Assembly: GCF_003990975.1 (NCBI RefSeq)
Contig: NZ_RZJR01000009.1
Location: 62,001 to 126,000, forward strand
From: Cohnella sp. AR92
Lineage (GTDB): Bacteria; Bacillota; Bacilli; Paenibacillales; Paenibacillaceae
Direction of reading: 5' to 3'
Length of the DNA: 64,000 bases
Part shown: piece after piece, positions 26,509 to 35,395 of the stretch
Layout of the letters: each line of letters begins with the position of its first letter
Numbering within the stretch: the first letter of the stretch is position 1
The notes under the pieces: generated by a model
What the model was told of the DNA's origin: nothing
The model's database searches: none
Seen by the model: the letters and a program-made list of their open reading frames with translations, nothing else
Translations under genes and position numbers: made by a program

Positions 26509-26712
26509 TTTGAGTAACTATTACTCATTTGACGGCATCATGCGACGGGTGGCGGGCAATTTGGGTAACCATTACTCATTTGGTGGCCTCATGCGACTGT
26601 TGGCGGGCCATTTGAGTAACCACTACTCATTTGATGGCATCATGCGACGCTTGGCGGGGAATTCGAGTAATTATTACTCATTTGAGGGCATCATGCGACG
26701 CTTGGCTTGCAA
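26509..26712. repeat. 51-bp tandem repeat B, four copies each with a GAGTA-TACTC dyad
   Basis: Units of exactly 51 bp begin at 26509, 26560, 26611 and 26662; a fifth is a stub. Each full unit carries a near-perfect dyad (GAGTAA, 3 bases, TTACTC) followed by GGCATCATGCGAC. Unrelated in sequence to repeat A next to it but with the same period. Together they fill the gap between the terminators of the convergent CPBP and uvrC genes. An open + frame with a 17-residue repeat (S-N-Y-Y-S-F-D-G-I-M-R-R) crosses it, with no ribosome site. Confidence 0.88.
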
Positions 26713-26740
26713 TTCCAGTCACCTTAGCGCCCATAAAGAA

Positions 26741-26763
26741 GGCTGCCCGCATCCCGGGCAGCC
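26741..26763 (-). terminator. uvrC: Terminator of uvrC
   Basis: A perfect 9-bp GC stem (26741-26749 with 26755-26763, 5-base loop) with CTTCTTT after it on the - strand, 13 bases past the stop. Confidence 0.75.
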
Positions 26764-26775
26764 AAATCTGAATTA

Positions 26776-28776
26776 TTAAGTGTTGGAAGGTTCCCCTTCG
26801 CTCAGGGAATCGAGGATGCGCCGGGCGAGCGCTTCGCCGATCGAGACGGCGCGGAAGTCCTCGACCTTCGCTTCGCGGATCGCCTTCAGCGAGCCGAAGT
26901 GCTTGAGCAGCTGCTTGCGGCGCTTCTCGCCGATGCCGGGGATCGCGTCGAGCTTGGACGCGATCATCGACTTCGCGCGCTTCTCTCGGTGGAAGGTGAT
27001 CGCGAAGCGGTGAACCTCGTCCTGGATGCGCTGAAGCAGGTAGAATTCCTGGCTGTCGCGCGGCAGCGGGATCTCCTCGGGCGGGTCTCCGACGAGCAGT
27101 TGCGAGGTGCGGTGCTTCTCGTCCTTCGCGAGGCCGCAGACAGGAATGTCCAGCCCGAGCTCGTTCTCGAGCACGTCGATCGCCGAAGCGATCTGTCCCT
27201 TGCCGCCGTCGATGACGATGAGGTCCGGCATCGTCAAGCCTTCCTTCAGCACGCGCTCATACCGCCGGCGAATGACCTCGCGCATCGTCTCGTAATCGTC
27301 CGGCCCCTGAACGGTGCGGATGTTGTACTTGCGGTATTCCTTCCGGTCCGGCTTCCCGTCGGTGAACACGACCATCGCCGACACCGGGTTTGAGCCTTGG
27401 ATGTTCGAGTTGTCGAACGCTTCGATCCGGTGAGCGGACGGTATTCCGATGTAACGGGCCAGCCCCTCGGCGGCGCCGACGCTGCGCACTTGATCGCGCT
27501 CGATCAAGCGGAACTTCTCCTCCAGCGCGACCTTGGCGTTGCCGCAGGCCATCGTCACGAGCTGGCGCTTCGTGCCGCGCTTGGGGACCAGCACCTTGAT
27601 GTTCAGCCACGAGCGAAGCGACTCCGCGAAGTCCGCGCTCTCCGCATCGCCCTCCCGGTCCGAAGCGGCCGCCCCTTGATCGGATGCGCCGGCATCCGCT
27701 TGCGAGCCGTCGGCTTCGTCCTCCTCCGCTTCGCCCTCGCGGGCAAGCTTCGCCGCAGCGAGATCCGACGTCGCGTTAGCCTTCGCCTCGACGGCCGCCG
27801 GAGCATCCGGCAGCAGCATCTCGCGAGGCAGAGCGGGATTGTCGCTGTAATACTGCGCGACATAAGTGAGGAAGTCCTCGTGAGCCTCCCCGTAGAACGG
27901 GAAGAGGGACACGTGCCTTTGGATCATTTTCCCCTGGCGCATGTAGAGGATCTGCACGCACATCCAGCCCTTGTCGACGGCATAGCCGAACACGTCGCGG
28001 TCCAGCGTGTCGTGCATCGTGATCGTCTGCTTCTCCATGGTCGCTTCGATCGCCGCGATCTGGTCCCGGTATTCCCGCGCCCTCTCGAACGCCAGCTCTT
28101 CCGCAGCCGATTCCATTTTCCTCTGGAGGTCCTTCTTGATCTCGGCATGCCCTCCGTTCAGGAACTTCGAGATCTCGCCGACCATCCGCTCGTACTCGGA
28201 CTTCTCGACGGTATACTCGCATGGAGCCAGGCATTGGCCGAGATGATAATAGAGGCATACCTTGTCCGGGAGCGTCTTGCACTTGCGCAGCGGGTACAGC
28301 CGGTCCAGGAGCTTCTTCGTCTGCTGGGCCGCGAACGCGTTCGGATAAGGACCGAAGTACTTCGCCTTGTCCTTGACGATGCGCCGGGTAACCTCCAGCT
28401 TCGGGTGCTGCTCGTTGGTGATCTTGATATAAGGGAAGGACTTGTCGTCCTTGAGCAGAACGTTGTACCTCGGAAAATGCTGCTTGATCAGGTTGCATTC
28501 CAGAATAAGGGCTTCGATGTTGCTCTTCGTAACGATGTATTCGAAATCGCGGATCTCCGCGACGAGATGCTGCGTCTTCGCATTATGGCTGCCCGTGAAG
28601 TAAGAGCGGACCCGGTTCTTCAGCACCTTCGCTTTGCCGACGTAGATGATCGTCCCTTCCGCGTTCTTCATCAGGTAACAGCCAGGCCGATCGGGAAGAA
28701 GCGCAAGCTTGTTGCGAATGTTCTCTGCCGCTTGCTCCGCGCTGACGGGAGCCGCAGCCGGCTTCGATATCTCCAT
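26776..28776 (-). CDS. uvrC: Excinuclease ABC subunit C
   Basis: 666 residues. GIY-YIG nuclease (about 25-105), UVR helical domain (near 200-240), UvrC/RNase H-like endonuclease domain (about 390-580, with the F-D-N-S-N-I and I-D-G-G-K-G-Q motifs), and a C-terminal helix-hairpin-helix pair. It cuts both sides of a lesion with UvrB in nucleotide excision repair. At about 325-389 there is an acidic Asp/Glu/Ala-rich insertion absent from most UvrC proteins, which are near 590-610 residues. I start at the ATG behind AAGGAGG rather than seven codons upstream. The promoter probably uses TACAAT at about 28830-28835. Confidence 0.95.
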   Translation of the reverse strand: MEISKPAAAPVSAEQAAENIRNKLALLPDRPGCYLMKNAEGTIIYVGKAKVLKNRVRSYFTGSHNAKTQHLVAEIRDFEYIVTKSNIEALILECNLIKQHFPRYNVLLKDDKSFPYIKITNEQHPKLEVTRRIVKDKAKYFGPYPNAFAAQQTKKLLDRLYPLRKCKTLPDKVCLYYHLGQCLAPCEYTVEKSEYERMVGEISKFLNGGHAEIKKDLQRKMESAAEELAFERAREYRDQIAAIEATMEKQTITMHDTLDRDVFGYAVDKGWMCVQILYMRQGKMIQRHVSLFPFYGEAHEDFLTYVAQYYSDNPALPREMLLPDAPAAVEAKANATSDLAAAKLAREGEAEEDEADGSQADAGASDQGAAASDREGDAESADFAESLRSWLNIKVLVPKRGTKRQLVTMACGNAKVALEEKFRLIERDQVRSVGAAEGLARYIGIPSAHRIEAFDNSNIQGSNPVSAMVVFTDGKPDRKEYRKYNIRTVQGPDDYETMREVIRRRYERVLKEGLTMPDLIVIDGGKGQIASAIDVLENELGLDIPVCGLAKDEKHRTSQLLVGDPPEEIPLPRDSQEFYLLQRIQDEVHRFAITFHREKRAKSMIASKLDAIPGIGEKRRKQLLKHFGSLKAIREAKVEDFRAVSIGEALARRILDSLSEGEPSNT

Positions 28777-28906
28777 CCCGGAGACCTCCTTGTGCATGTA
28801 TTGCGCGGCCGATCGCCGCTTCCGCTTCTATTGTAGCACAGCCGCAAGGGGAATGGGTGTTCCCTCTCAACAATTCGCTCGCTTCCACAACTTGTTAACT
28901 CCATGC

Positions 28907-28936
28907 TTTACAAGGAAAAGAGAAGTTGGTTATACT
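28907..28936 (+). promoter_or_regulatory. Promoter of the YqzM-like gene
   Basis: TTTACA (28907-28912), 18 bp, TATACT (28931-28936). The start codon is 31 bases further on, with AGGAGG six bases ahead of it. Confidence 0.65.
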
Positions 28937-28966
28937 AGGAATATCGATCGCTTCAGGAGGCGCCTT

Positions 28967-29119
28967 ATGGAGAACATCCAAGCTCAGGATCCACGCTTGC
29001 ACGTGAATGAAGAACCTCGCGACGATCTGCATGATCTGATGGTCGGCTTCGGCGGCATGTTCGGTTTCATGTTCGTCGTATTCGCGATTGCGGTCATCGT
29101 CAAGTTCGTAAACACCTAA
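28967..29119 (+). CDS. yqzM: YqzM-like single-span membrane protein
   Basis: 50 residues: a charged N-terminus (residues 1-22, many Glu, Asp and Arg, including N-E-E-P-R-D-D-L-H-D-L) and one membrane span (about 27-47, F-G-F-M-F-V-V-F-A-I-A-V-I-V-K-F). The pattern matches the YqzM family of small Bacillales membrane peptides, of unknown function. A proper AGGAGG site, a good promoter and a terminator make this a real gene. The family name is a recognition, not a search result. Confidence 0.7.
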   Translation: MENIQAQDPRLHVNEEPRDDLHDLMVGFGGMFGFMFVVFAIAVIVKFVNT

Positions 29120-29150
29120 TCGTACGGCAGACAAGCTGCCGCTAACGCAG

Positions 29151-29190
29151 AACATCCCGGTCCCTCTCTCGAGGAAGCCGGGATGTTTTG
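29151..29190 (+). terminator. Terminator of the YqzM-like gene
   Basis: A 10-bp stem (29151-29160 with 29178-29187) followed by TTTTG and T-rich sequence. Confidence 0.78.
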
Positions 29191-29250
29191 TTTCCGCTGC
29201 TTTTTCCTTTTAACTTAACCTTCTATATAACGTTCCATCTAACCTTCGAC

Positions 29251-29970
29251 TTAACCCCCGAAGTACCGGTTAAGACCGTCCACGATCGCTTCGGCAACGC
29301 GGTCCTGCCATTGCGGATCCCGCATTCTCGACTCCTCCTCCGGATTGGACAGGAACCCGAGCTCCATCAGAATGGAAGGCCGCTCGTTCAAAGCAAGCAC
29401 CGTCCAATCCTCCCGCTTGATTCCGCGGTCGTTAAAGCCGGTCTCCCGGATCAGCTTGTCGTGAATCGCCTGCGCCAGTAGAAGGCTGTCCGATGAGTCG
29501 TAATAAGTCTCGATTCCCGACACGGAAGGATCGTCGTATTTGTTGCCGTGAATGGACAAGAAGGCGTCGGCTTCCAGATCGTTGCTGATGTCCGCGCGGT
29601 CCTCCAATTCGATAAAGGAATCGTCCTCCCGGGTCATGTGGACCTCGTACAGCGGGTCATTACGCAGAAGCTCATAAACCTTCCTAGCAACGGACAAGGT
29701 CATGTCTTTCTCCTCCGCGCCGCTGGCTCCTTCCGCTCCGGGGTCGATCCCCCCGTGACCTGCATCGATCAGGATCCGGAACGGTCCGCCGCGGGCATCC
29801 CCGCCAGGTCTGTTCCCGGCTTGCTCCGTTTTATCGGACGGACTGCCGGCCGGCGGATCATCCGCGCCGTTAAGCATGAGAATCCGAACGGCTGCTATCA
29901 GAAGGAACAGGACCAGCAAGGGGACGAACCTGCGAGGCTTCCGGCTGCGAGCGGCTTGTCTATTCCTCAT
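29251..29970 (-). CDS. N-acetylmuramoyl-L-alanine amidase (Amidase_3)
   Basis: 239 residues. Basic N-terminus, membrane anchor or uncleaved signal at about 15-34, a Gly/Pro/Asp linker, then Amidase_3 with D-A-G-H-G-G, E-E-K-D, S-I-H-G-N and L-M-E-L-G-F-L-S-N; the two His and Glu bind zinc. It removes stem peptides from peptidoglycan glycan strands (compare CwlD). It starts within the end of capA (overlap of 11 bases), so it is coupled to it and is the last gene of the vanY-capA-amidase operon. Confidence 0.9.
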   Translation of the reverse strand: MRNRQAARSRKPRRFVPLLVLFLLIAAVRILMLNGADDPPAGSPSDKTEQAGNRPGGDARGGPFRILIDAGHGGIDPGAEGASGAEEKDMTLSVARKVYELLRNDPLYEVHMTREDDSFIELEDRADISNDLEADAFLSIHGNKYDDPSVSGIETYYDSSDSLLLAQAIHDKLIRETGFNDRGIKREDWTVLALNERPSILMELGFLSNPEEESRMRDPQWQDRVAEAIVDGLNRYFGG

Positions 29971-31204
29971 CCGGGCTCTCGCCTAACTGCGCCATCGTAT
30001 CCCGATAGGACCGATTCGCCCTTGCTTGAAATTCCTTCGATAGCTCCGCGCTGTCCCGATATTCCTTCGCCGGCAGGATTCGGTACGTGAATTCGTTCTG
30101 TCCCCTCTCCTTGTCCCGGTAAACCCAGGTCGGAATGAAGTCGACCTTCCGAATGGCCGTTTCGCCGGTCTGCTTGTCCTTGCGAATATCGAATCTCGCG
30201 ATGACGCCATCCTCCGTATACGCATTATCTAAAGTCTCTAAGCGCTGATTGGAGATAAAATTGCCCATGGAATAAATGACGAAGGTCTTCTTCCCGTCCT
30301 TGCGCTCCAGCCATTCCGACGGTTGAATGACATGAGGATGGCTGCCGATGATGAGATCGATGCCCATGTCGGCAAGACGCTTCGCCAGTTGACGCTGTCC
30401 TTCCGATGCATCGCGTTCGTACTCGTTGCCCCAATGCATGGCCGCTACGATAAGATCGGCCCCATGCTCGGCGGCGTACGTTACATCCTCCCGGATCTTC
30501 CGCTCGTCCGCTTTGTTGACCATCGTATCCAATTCTTCCGCCGTAAGAAGATTTTCCAAGCCGTTCAGGCTTTCCGTATAAGAGAGAAAAGCAAGCTTGA
30601 TGCCGTTCGCCTCCTTCAGCAGAACCCTTGATTCCGGCCGGCTCGCATAGGTTCCGACGCTGTCCATCCCCCGTTCCCGAATGGTCTTCAGCGTCCGGAG
30701 CACTCCGGCTCTCCCCGTATCCAGGCTGTGGTTATTGGCCGTGGTCAGGACATCGAGACCGGCAGCCTTCAACGCGTCCAGCGATTCGTCCGGCGAATTG
30801 AAGCGCGGGTAACCGGAATAAGGGTATTCGGCGTCTCCCGCCGTTGTCGTCTCGAAATTAGCCATCGCGATGTCCGCCGCCTCCAGGATCGGCTTCACCT
30901 GTTCGAATACGGGATTAAAATCATAGCCCCCCGTTTCCTTGCGGGCGCTGTCCAATTGGGCGTTGTGGAACATGATGTCTCCGACAGCCGCCAGCTGAAG
31001 CGCCGATTCTCCGGCCGCCGCCGACGCGGATGACGTTCCGCTCGGATCGCTGCCGACAGCCGAGATAGCGGTTTTCCCATTTCCATTCCCATTTCCTTGT
31101 CCTTGGCCTAGGCCTCCGACGCAGCCGCTTGCCGATAGGATAACCAGGGCCAACGCCCCGGCAATCAACGATTTGCCGCCTTTTCCCCGTATGACGCTCC
31201 TCAT
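29960..31204 (-). CDS. CapA-family lipoprotein, poly-gamma-glutamate-type metallophosphatase
   Basis: 414 residues. A lipobox A-S-G-C near residue 28 follows a signal peptide, then a Gly/Asn linker and a PGA_cap (CapA) domain: G-D-I-M-F, N-F-E-T-T, N-N-H-S-L-D and H-W-G-N-E, with G-S-H-P-H-V. It resembles calcineurin-like phosphoesterases. Classic CapA takes part in poly-gamma-glutamate capsule synthesis, but CapBC are not adjacent, so this one may act in wall metabolism instead. Its ATG overlaps the upstream stop (ATGA). Confidence 0.85.
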   Translation of the reverse strand: MRSVIRGKGGKSLIAGALALVILSASGCVGGLGQGQGNGNGNGKTAISAVGSDPSGTSSASAAAGESALQLAAVGDIMFHNAQLDSARKETGGYDFNPVFEQVKPILEAADIAMANFETTTAGDAEYPYSGYPRFNSPDESLDALKAAGLDVLTTANNHSLDTGRAGVLRTLKTIRERGMDSVGTYASRPESRVLLKEANGIKLAFLSYTESLNGLENLLTAEELDTMVNKADERKIREDVTYAAEHGADLIVAAMHWGNEYERDASEGQRQLAKRLADMGIDLIIGSHPHVIQPSEWLERKDGKKTFVIYSMGNFISNQRLETLDNAYTEDGVIARFDIRKDKQTGETAIRKVDFIPTWVYRDKERGQNEFTYRILPAKEYRDSAELSKEFQARANRSYRDTMAQLGESPDEE

Positions 31205-31983
31205 TCGATGCCCTCGCCAACGAATTCCTCGTACGTCAAGCCGCTCTCATAAACCGAGGCTGCCAGCCGGACTCCTAGGAAGCGAACGTGCCAAGGCTCG
31301 TAAATATATCCGGTTATGTCTTCCTTGCCTTGCGGGTACCGGATAATAAAGCCGTATTCGTGGGCATGTTCGGCCAGCCATCGACCTTCCGTCGTCTCTC
31401 CGAAAGCCTCGTCTAGCTGAAAGGAGACGCTCTCGCTCGTCACGTCCATCGCCAGCCCCGTCTGATGCTCACTCTGGCCCGCTCGCGCGCTGTATCGGTT
31501 CGCCGCTTCCTCGCCTTCTCTGGCGGAATAGCTCGCGAACAACGCTTCTTGCGTCTTGTAGGAGCGATACCCCGACCTCGCATACAGCTTCACGCCGTCT
31601 TCCGAGGCGGCATCGAACATCTTGCTCAGTGCCGCCGCCGCTTCCTTCCGAAGCTGATTCACTTCCGGATTGTCCAGTACGGTAGGTACGTCTACGGGCA
31701 CCAAGTCTTCCGGGACATAGGCCTTATCCAACGGGTGCTTTTTGTTGACCAAGGAGACCAGCGTATCGTCGGCAGCCTGCCCTTCGCCTAATTCACCCTC
31801 CGGATCCGAATGGCCTTTCGACTCCGCCGATGCTTGCGTTTCCTGCGCAGCTCCTCCCAATGCCGCCGGGCGCTCCTTCTCGACTTCGCCCGCGGACGGC
31901 TTCGAGCAAGCCGTTGCCAGCGTCAGAGAGATCGCCGCGATAGCGATCAAGCTCCTTCGCATTACTCGTTTATTCCTCTTCAT
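31201..31983 (-). CDS. VanY-type D-alanyl-D-alanine carboxypeptidase lipoprotein
   Basis: 260 residues. Lipobox T-A-C at about residue 26, a polar linker, and an M15B domain with S-E-H-Q-T-G-L-A-M-D and E-P-W-H-V-R. Paralogue of the gene at 4910. First gene of a coupled operon with CapA and an amidase, so the three probably act together on the wall outside the membrane. ATG start with AGGAGA seven bases ahead. Confidence 0.87.
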   Translation of the reverse strand: MKRNKRVMRRSLIAIAAISLTLATACSKPSAGEVEKERPAALGGAAQETQASAESKGHSDPEGELGEGQAADDTLVSLVNKKHPLDKAYVPEDLVPVDVPTVLDNPEVNQLRKEAAAALSKMFDAASEDGVKLYARSGYRSYKTQEALFASYSAREGEEAANRYSARAGQSEHQTGLAMDVTSESVSFQLDEAFGETTEGRWLAEHAHEYGFIIRYPQGKEDITGYIYEPWHVRFLGVRLAASVYESGLTYEEFVGEGIE

Positions 31984-32093
31984 CTCTCAATCTCCTTCTC
32001 TCGCTGCGATATTCGATAGTTTATCGCGGCCAAATAAGAGAACTGAGATCGACTTGTAAAGAAGTTGTAAATCTTGCGAACGAATGCGGAAGG

Positions 32094-32122
32094 AGAAAAA
32101 AAGAAGCCCGTTAACGGGCTTC
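32094..32122 (-). terminator. Terminator overlapping the lipoprotein stop codon
   Basis: A 20-base perfect palindrome (32103-32122), followed by TTCTTTTTTTC on the - strand. The stop codon of the gene at 32111 lies within the palindrome. Confidence 0.9.
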
Positions 32123-32887
32123 TATCACGCTGGTCGCGTACTTCGTACGGGCAATGAGATATTGAATGACGCTCATGATATCTTTGTAATAGCCGTCAAG
32201 CTCGCCGGTCGAACGATCAAGCAGCAAGCTGAGCACGACGCTTCCCGATTCCTTCGATCGGTAGTCGAATTCCGTGATTCGATCGTCCGAGACGATGGAC
32301 TCGTCAACCAGCTCGAGCTCGCCGGCGGCGGCGTCGGATACGCTCGGCAAGCTTTGCCCGGCTTTCTCCTTGAGTTCTTCCATCCCGAGGACCGTCTTGG
32401 TCTTATCGAGCGTTGTAGAGGAGCTTCGGAGCCGGTATAACCCGAGCACCTCCCCGTTCTTGGCATTGAACACGACGCCGTAGGCATCCTCCCGTTCGTA
32501 CTTATTGACGATGTTCGCGAGGTATACGCCTTGCTCTACGCGGCTTAATTGATCTTTGTACTGCACGAGAAAGCTGTTGCCCGGGTCCGAGCTAGCCTGC
32601 GTCGAGGCAATGATGGCTTTGATCTGCTGCAGATCGAGGCCGGAGCCCTCCATCAAGATATCCTCCGAAGTCAAGTTATGGCCGTAGAACGAATTGATGG
32701 CGTTGAGGCCGAGCGTCTCGTAGGCTCCCTCGGATAAAGTTCCTTCGTATTGGACGGGCGGAGAAGAGGCGGACGTTTCGATTTTCTTCACCATGACCTT
32801 ATCCTTCTCGACCCCGGAGTAGAAGCCGCACCCGGATAGGAGCAGGCTAAAGAGGAACAAAATGATTCCGGTCCGTATGAGTCTCAT
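32111..32887 (-). CDS. Lipoprotein of a two-component operon
   Basis: 258 residues. Signal peptide with lipobox L-S-G-C (Cys about 20). Beyond that I recognise no domain; the second half has an Ile/Leu/Asp pattern typical of small extracellular sensor or binding proteins. It is translated from an ATG overlapping the histidine kinase stop (four bases), so it is likely an accessory factor that modulates the kinase at the outer face of the membrane. Function inferred from position only. Confidence 0.6.
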   Translation of the reverse strand: MRLIRTGIILFLFSLLLSGCGFYSGVEKDKVMVKKIETSASSPPVQYEGTLSEGAYETLGLNAINSFYGHNLTSEDILMEGSGLDLQQIKAIIASTQASSDPGNSFLVQYKDQLSRVEQGVYLANIVNKYEREDAYGVVFNAKNGEVLGLYRLRSSSTTLDKTKTVLGMEELKEKAGQSLPSVSDAAAGELELVDESIVSDDRITEFDYRSKESGSVVLSLLLDRSTGELDGYYKDIMSVIQYLIARTKYATSVIEAR

Positions 32888-34329
32888 GGCTTGTCCTTCA
32901 CCTCGTTTTCCCGGCTAAGCGCCTGAAGGGTCATGCGGATCGTCGTTCCCTGCCGGTTGCCGCTGGCCGCTTCGATGGACGCTTGGTGGATGTCCGCGAT
33001 GCTGCGGCAGATCGCCAGCCCGAGTCCCGCTCCATGATGGCTTCTCGTCCTCGCTTTGTCCGCGACGTAGAAAGGCTCGAAGATATGCTCGATATGCTCT
33101 GCGGGGATGCCGCTGCCTTCGTCGGCAACCTCCAGCAGGACCGAAGGCCCTTCCGCGAAAGTCCGGATCGCGATGCGTCCGTCCTCGGCCGATGCTTTCA
33201 CCGCATTGTCCACCAAGTTGTACAAGACGATCTTGATCAAGTCCTTGTCCATCAAGCAGAAGGCATCCCGGCATTGGAAGTCCAGAGAAATCCTTTTGGC
33301 TGCGGCCCTCAGCTCAAGCGAAGGCGCCAGCTCCTCGACGACGGACTTCACGTTCTCGGCTTTCCTCTCGAACAGATGGTCTTTGACCAGAATCAGATCC
33401 ATCAGCTTGGCGGACAGCGACTCGAGCCGCTTGCCCTCCGAATGAATCACGTTCAAGCCTTCGAGGAAAAGGCGTTCGTCGTATTTGGTCGCCTTTAAAT
33501 AATGGGCATACCCGATGATCGAGGTAAGCGGGGTCTTCAGCTCATGCGTAATGTTATCGATGAATCTCTGTTTCTCGGCGTTATTGCGCTCCAGCTCCAG
33601 GATCTTCGATTCCACGACGTCCGTCATCCGGTTGAAGTTCGCCGCCAGCAGGCCGATCTCGTCGCCGGACCTCACGCTCACCCGTTCCGAGAAATTGCCC
33701 TGCGAGATGCCTTGCGCCGTTCGAACCATCTTATCGATCGGTCTCGTCAGTCCTTTGCTTACCGCGAACATAACAAGGACGTAGAGGAGGCATGCCGCCA
33801 GGTCGACTTGGATGAAGAACCGGTATTGGTCGACCCGCTCCGCGTATAAGGGCGTCAAGTCTTTGACATAGGTGAAGATATAGCCCTTCTGATTGATGTC
33901 GGCGACGTTGGACGTGAACAGCAAGGTCCGGTCCCCGATATCCCTCAGGATGTATTTGATCTCGTCCGGCTTCAGCTGCTCGAGTTCGTCCCGGCTGCCG
34001 GCGTACTCGAAATCAAGGTTGCTGTAGATCGATCGATGGTCGTCCGCCACGATCTCCAAGTAACTCCCCCGGCCGCTGTTCTTGCTGACGAACTCGGAAG
34101 CGATGTTGGTCAGCACCGTTTTCTCATAATCGATGGAATTATAAATGCGAAGGAGCGGAACGACGGCGTCGACGCTGGAGCGGATGTTCATATTAATGCT
34201 TAATGCGTTATCGATCTCCTGGCGGAGCATATTCCGATGGTTGCGTTCGATCACCATGATCGAAGAAGCATTGAAGATAACGGCGAAGGTCAGGAGGGAG
34301 AAAAGGCTGATTTTCTGCCAGAACTTCAT
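32884..34329 (-). CDS. Sensor histidine kinase
   Basis: 481 residues. Membrane segments at about 7-26 and 172-190 flank an extracellular domain of some 145 residues; then HAMP (about 194-246), HisKA with the phospho-accepting His262 in T-H-E-L-K-T-P, and HATPase (N-L-V-D-N-A, D-E-G-S-G-I, G-A-G-L-G-L). It would phosphorylate the regulator encoded just upstream. The ligand is unknown; the outer domain does not match a family that I know. Confidence 0.93.
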   Translation of the reverse strand: MKFWQKISLFSLLTFAVIFNASSIMVIERNHRNMLRQEIDNALSINMNIRSSVDAVVPLLRIYNSIDYEKTVLTNIASEFVSKNSGRGSYLEIVADDHRSIYSNLDFEYAGSRDELEQLKPDEIKYILRDIGDRTLLFTSNVADINQKGYIFTYVKDLTPLYAERVDQYRFFIQVDLAACLLYVLVMFAVSKGLTRPIDKMVRTAQGISQGNFSERVSVRSGDEIGLLAANFNRMTDVVESKILELERNNAEKQRFIDNITHELKTPLTSIIGYAHYLKATKYDERLFLEGLNVIHSEGKRLESLSAKLMDLILVKDHLFERKAENVKSVVEELAPSLELRAAAKRISLDFQCRDAFCLMDKDLIKIVLYNLVDNAVKASAEDGRIAIRTFAEGPSVLLEVADEGSGIPAEHIEHIFEPFYVADKARTRSHHGAGLGLAICRSIADIHQASIEAASGNRQGTTIRMTLQALSRENEVKDKP

Positions 34330-34333
34330 GGGA

Positions 34334-34990
34334 TCAGTCCTCCAGCCGGTAGCCGATCTTATAGATCGTCTTTATGTGCTCCTGCAAGCCCAGCTTCTTG
34401 CGAAGGGACTTGATGTGCATGTCCACCGTTCGGGTCTCCCCGTAGTAATCCCCGCCCCACACCCTCTCGATAAACTGCTCTCGCGACAAGGCTATGTTCT
34501 TATTCTTGAGAAGAAGAACGAGAAGATCGAACTCCTTGGGCGTCAGTTCGACCACTTCCCGAGCCGCCGTCGCTTCCCGCTTGTCCAGGTTCACTTCAAT
34601 ATGCTGGAAGGATAGCACGGATTCCCCCTTGCCATACCGCCTCAATACGGTTTCGATTCGAGCCAGAAGCTCGATCGCTTCGAACGGCTTGACCATATAG
34701 TCGTCCGCGCCGAGCTTCAGTCCGTTGACTTTATCGAAGACCGTGTTCTTGGCCGTCAGGAAAATAACGGGGATGTTCATCGGCCGAATCCTCTCCATCA
34801 GCTCGAAGCCGTCCAGCCTCGGGATCATCACATCGAGCAGGACCAAATCGTATTTCTCTCTCTTCAACTCTTCCAGGGCTTCCATCCCATCGTTTATCTG
34901 CACGGTCTCGTAACCGACGATAGTCAGATTCAACTTGATGATGTTCGATATGGAGACATCGTCTTCGACAATCAATATTCGCCTGTTCAT
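34334..34990 (-). CDS. OmpR-family response regulator
   Basis: 218 residues. Receiver domain with the acidic pair E9-D10/D11, the phospho-acceptor Asp53 (L-L-D-V-M) and a K-P-F switch, followed by an OmpR winged helix (E-L-T-P-K-E-F-D-L and R-T-V-D-M-H-I). First gene of the regulator-kinase-lipoprotein operon; the kinase ATG follows four bases after its stop. Its targets are not visible here, though the neighbouring wall operon is a candidate. Confidence 0.93.
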   Translation of the reverse strand: MNRRILIVEDDVSISNIIKLNLTIVGYETVQINDGMEALEELKREKYDLVLLDVMIPRLDGFELMERIRPMNIPVIFLTAKNTVFDKVNGLKLGADDYMVKPFEAIELLARIETVLRRYGKGESVLSFQHIEVNLDKREATAAREVVELTPKEFDLLVLLLKNKNIALSREQFIERVWGGDYYGETRTVDMHIKSLRKKLGLQEHIKTIYKIGYRLED

Positions 34991-35124
34991 CTCGGCTTCC
35001 TACCTCCGCTCTCCGGTAATGCGTACAATCTATTCATTGTATATCATCATCAGCAGCGCTTGCATCAGCAAATTATGCTAGCCAGGCAGCAACGCCTTCG
35101 GCGCCTTTCGGACGCGGATTCAGC

Positions 35125-35169
35125 CCAAAAAAACGCCAGCCTGCCCCGAATTCGGGGAGGCCTGGCGTT
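35125..35169 (-). terminator. Terminator of the sulfate operon
   Basis: A long stem, arms AACGCCAGGC and GCTGGCGTT with inner CCCCGAATTCGGGG, followed by seven T on the - strand. It ends just beyond the stop of yezD. Confidence 0.88.
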
Positions 35170-35188
35170 CCTTGTTTCTGTTCCGCTT

Positions 35189-35380
35189 CTATTTCTCGAT
35201 GACCTTGGCCGCTTTCTCGCGGCGTTCGCTGACCTCGTCGAAGCGTCGACGCTCCGTTCTCTCGATCTGCACGATACGTCCGTCATGCACGACGATCTGC
35301 ACCGTCCCGTACTGCAAGCCGGTTACCGCATCCGAGATGCGTTCCACCCAGCTCTCGTTCAACTCCAACGGCTTCGCCAT
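35189..35380 (-). CDS. yezD: YezD family protein (DUF2292)
   Basis: 63 residues. The core Q-Y-G-T-V-Q-I-V-V-H-D-G-R-I-V-Q-I-E-R-T-E-R is the DUF2292 signature seen in Bacillus YezD, a small protein of unknown role often encoded in or near sulfur assimilation operons. Here it is the last gene after sbp-cysT-cysW, which supports the assignment. The family is recognised from memory. Confidence 0.8.
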   Translation of the reverse strand: MAKPLELNESWVERISDAVTGLQYGTVQIVVHDGRIVQIERTERRRFDEVSERREKAAKVIEK

Positions 35381-35395
35381 CTCCTACTCCTCCTT

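Noticed and set aside
26193..26528. Leftward 17-residue peptide repeat across array A
   Set aside because: Same reason as for array B; it also overlaps the terminator and end of the CPBP gene.
26510..26779. 17-residue peptide repeat encoded by the 51-bp array B
   Set aside because: The frame stays open because 51 is a multiple of three; it has no ribosome site or promoter, and changes between units are largely nonsynonymous.
27397..28836. Open frame of 479 codons opposite uvrC
   Set aside because: Shadow frame; no start signal and no recognised motif.
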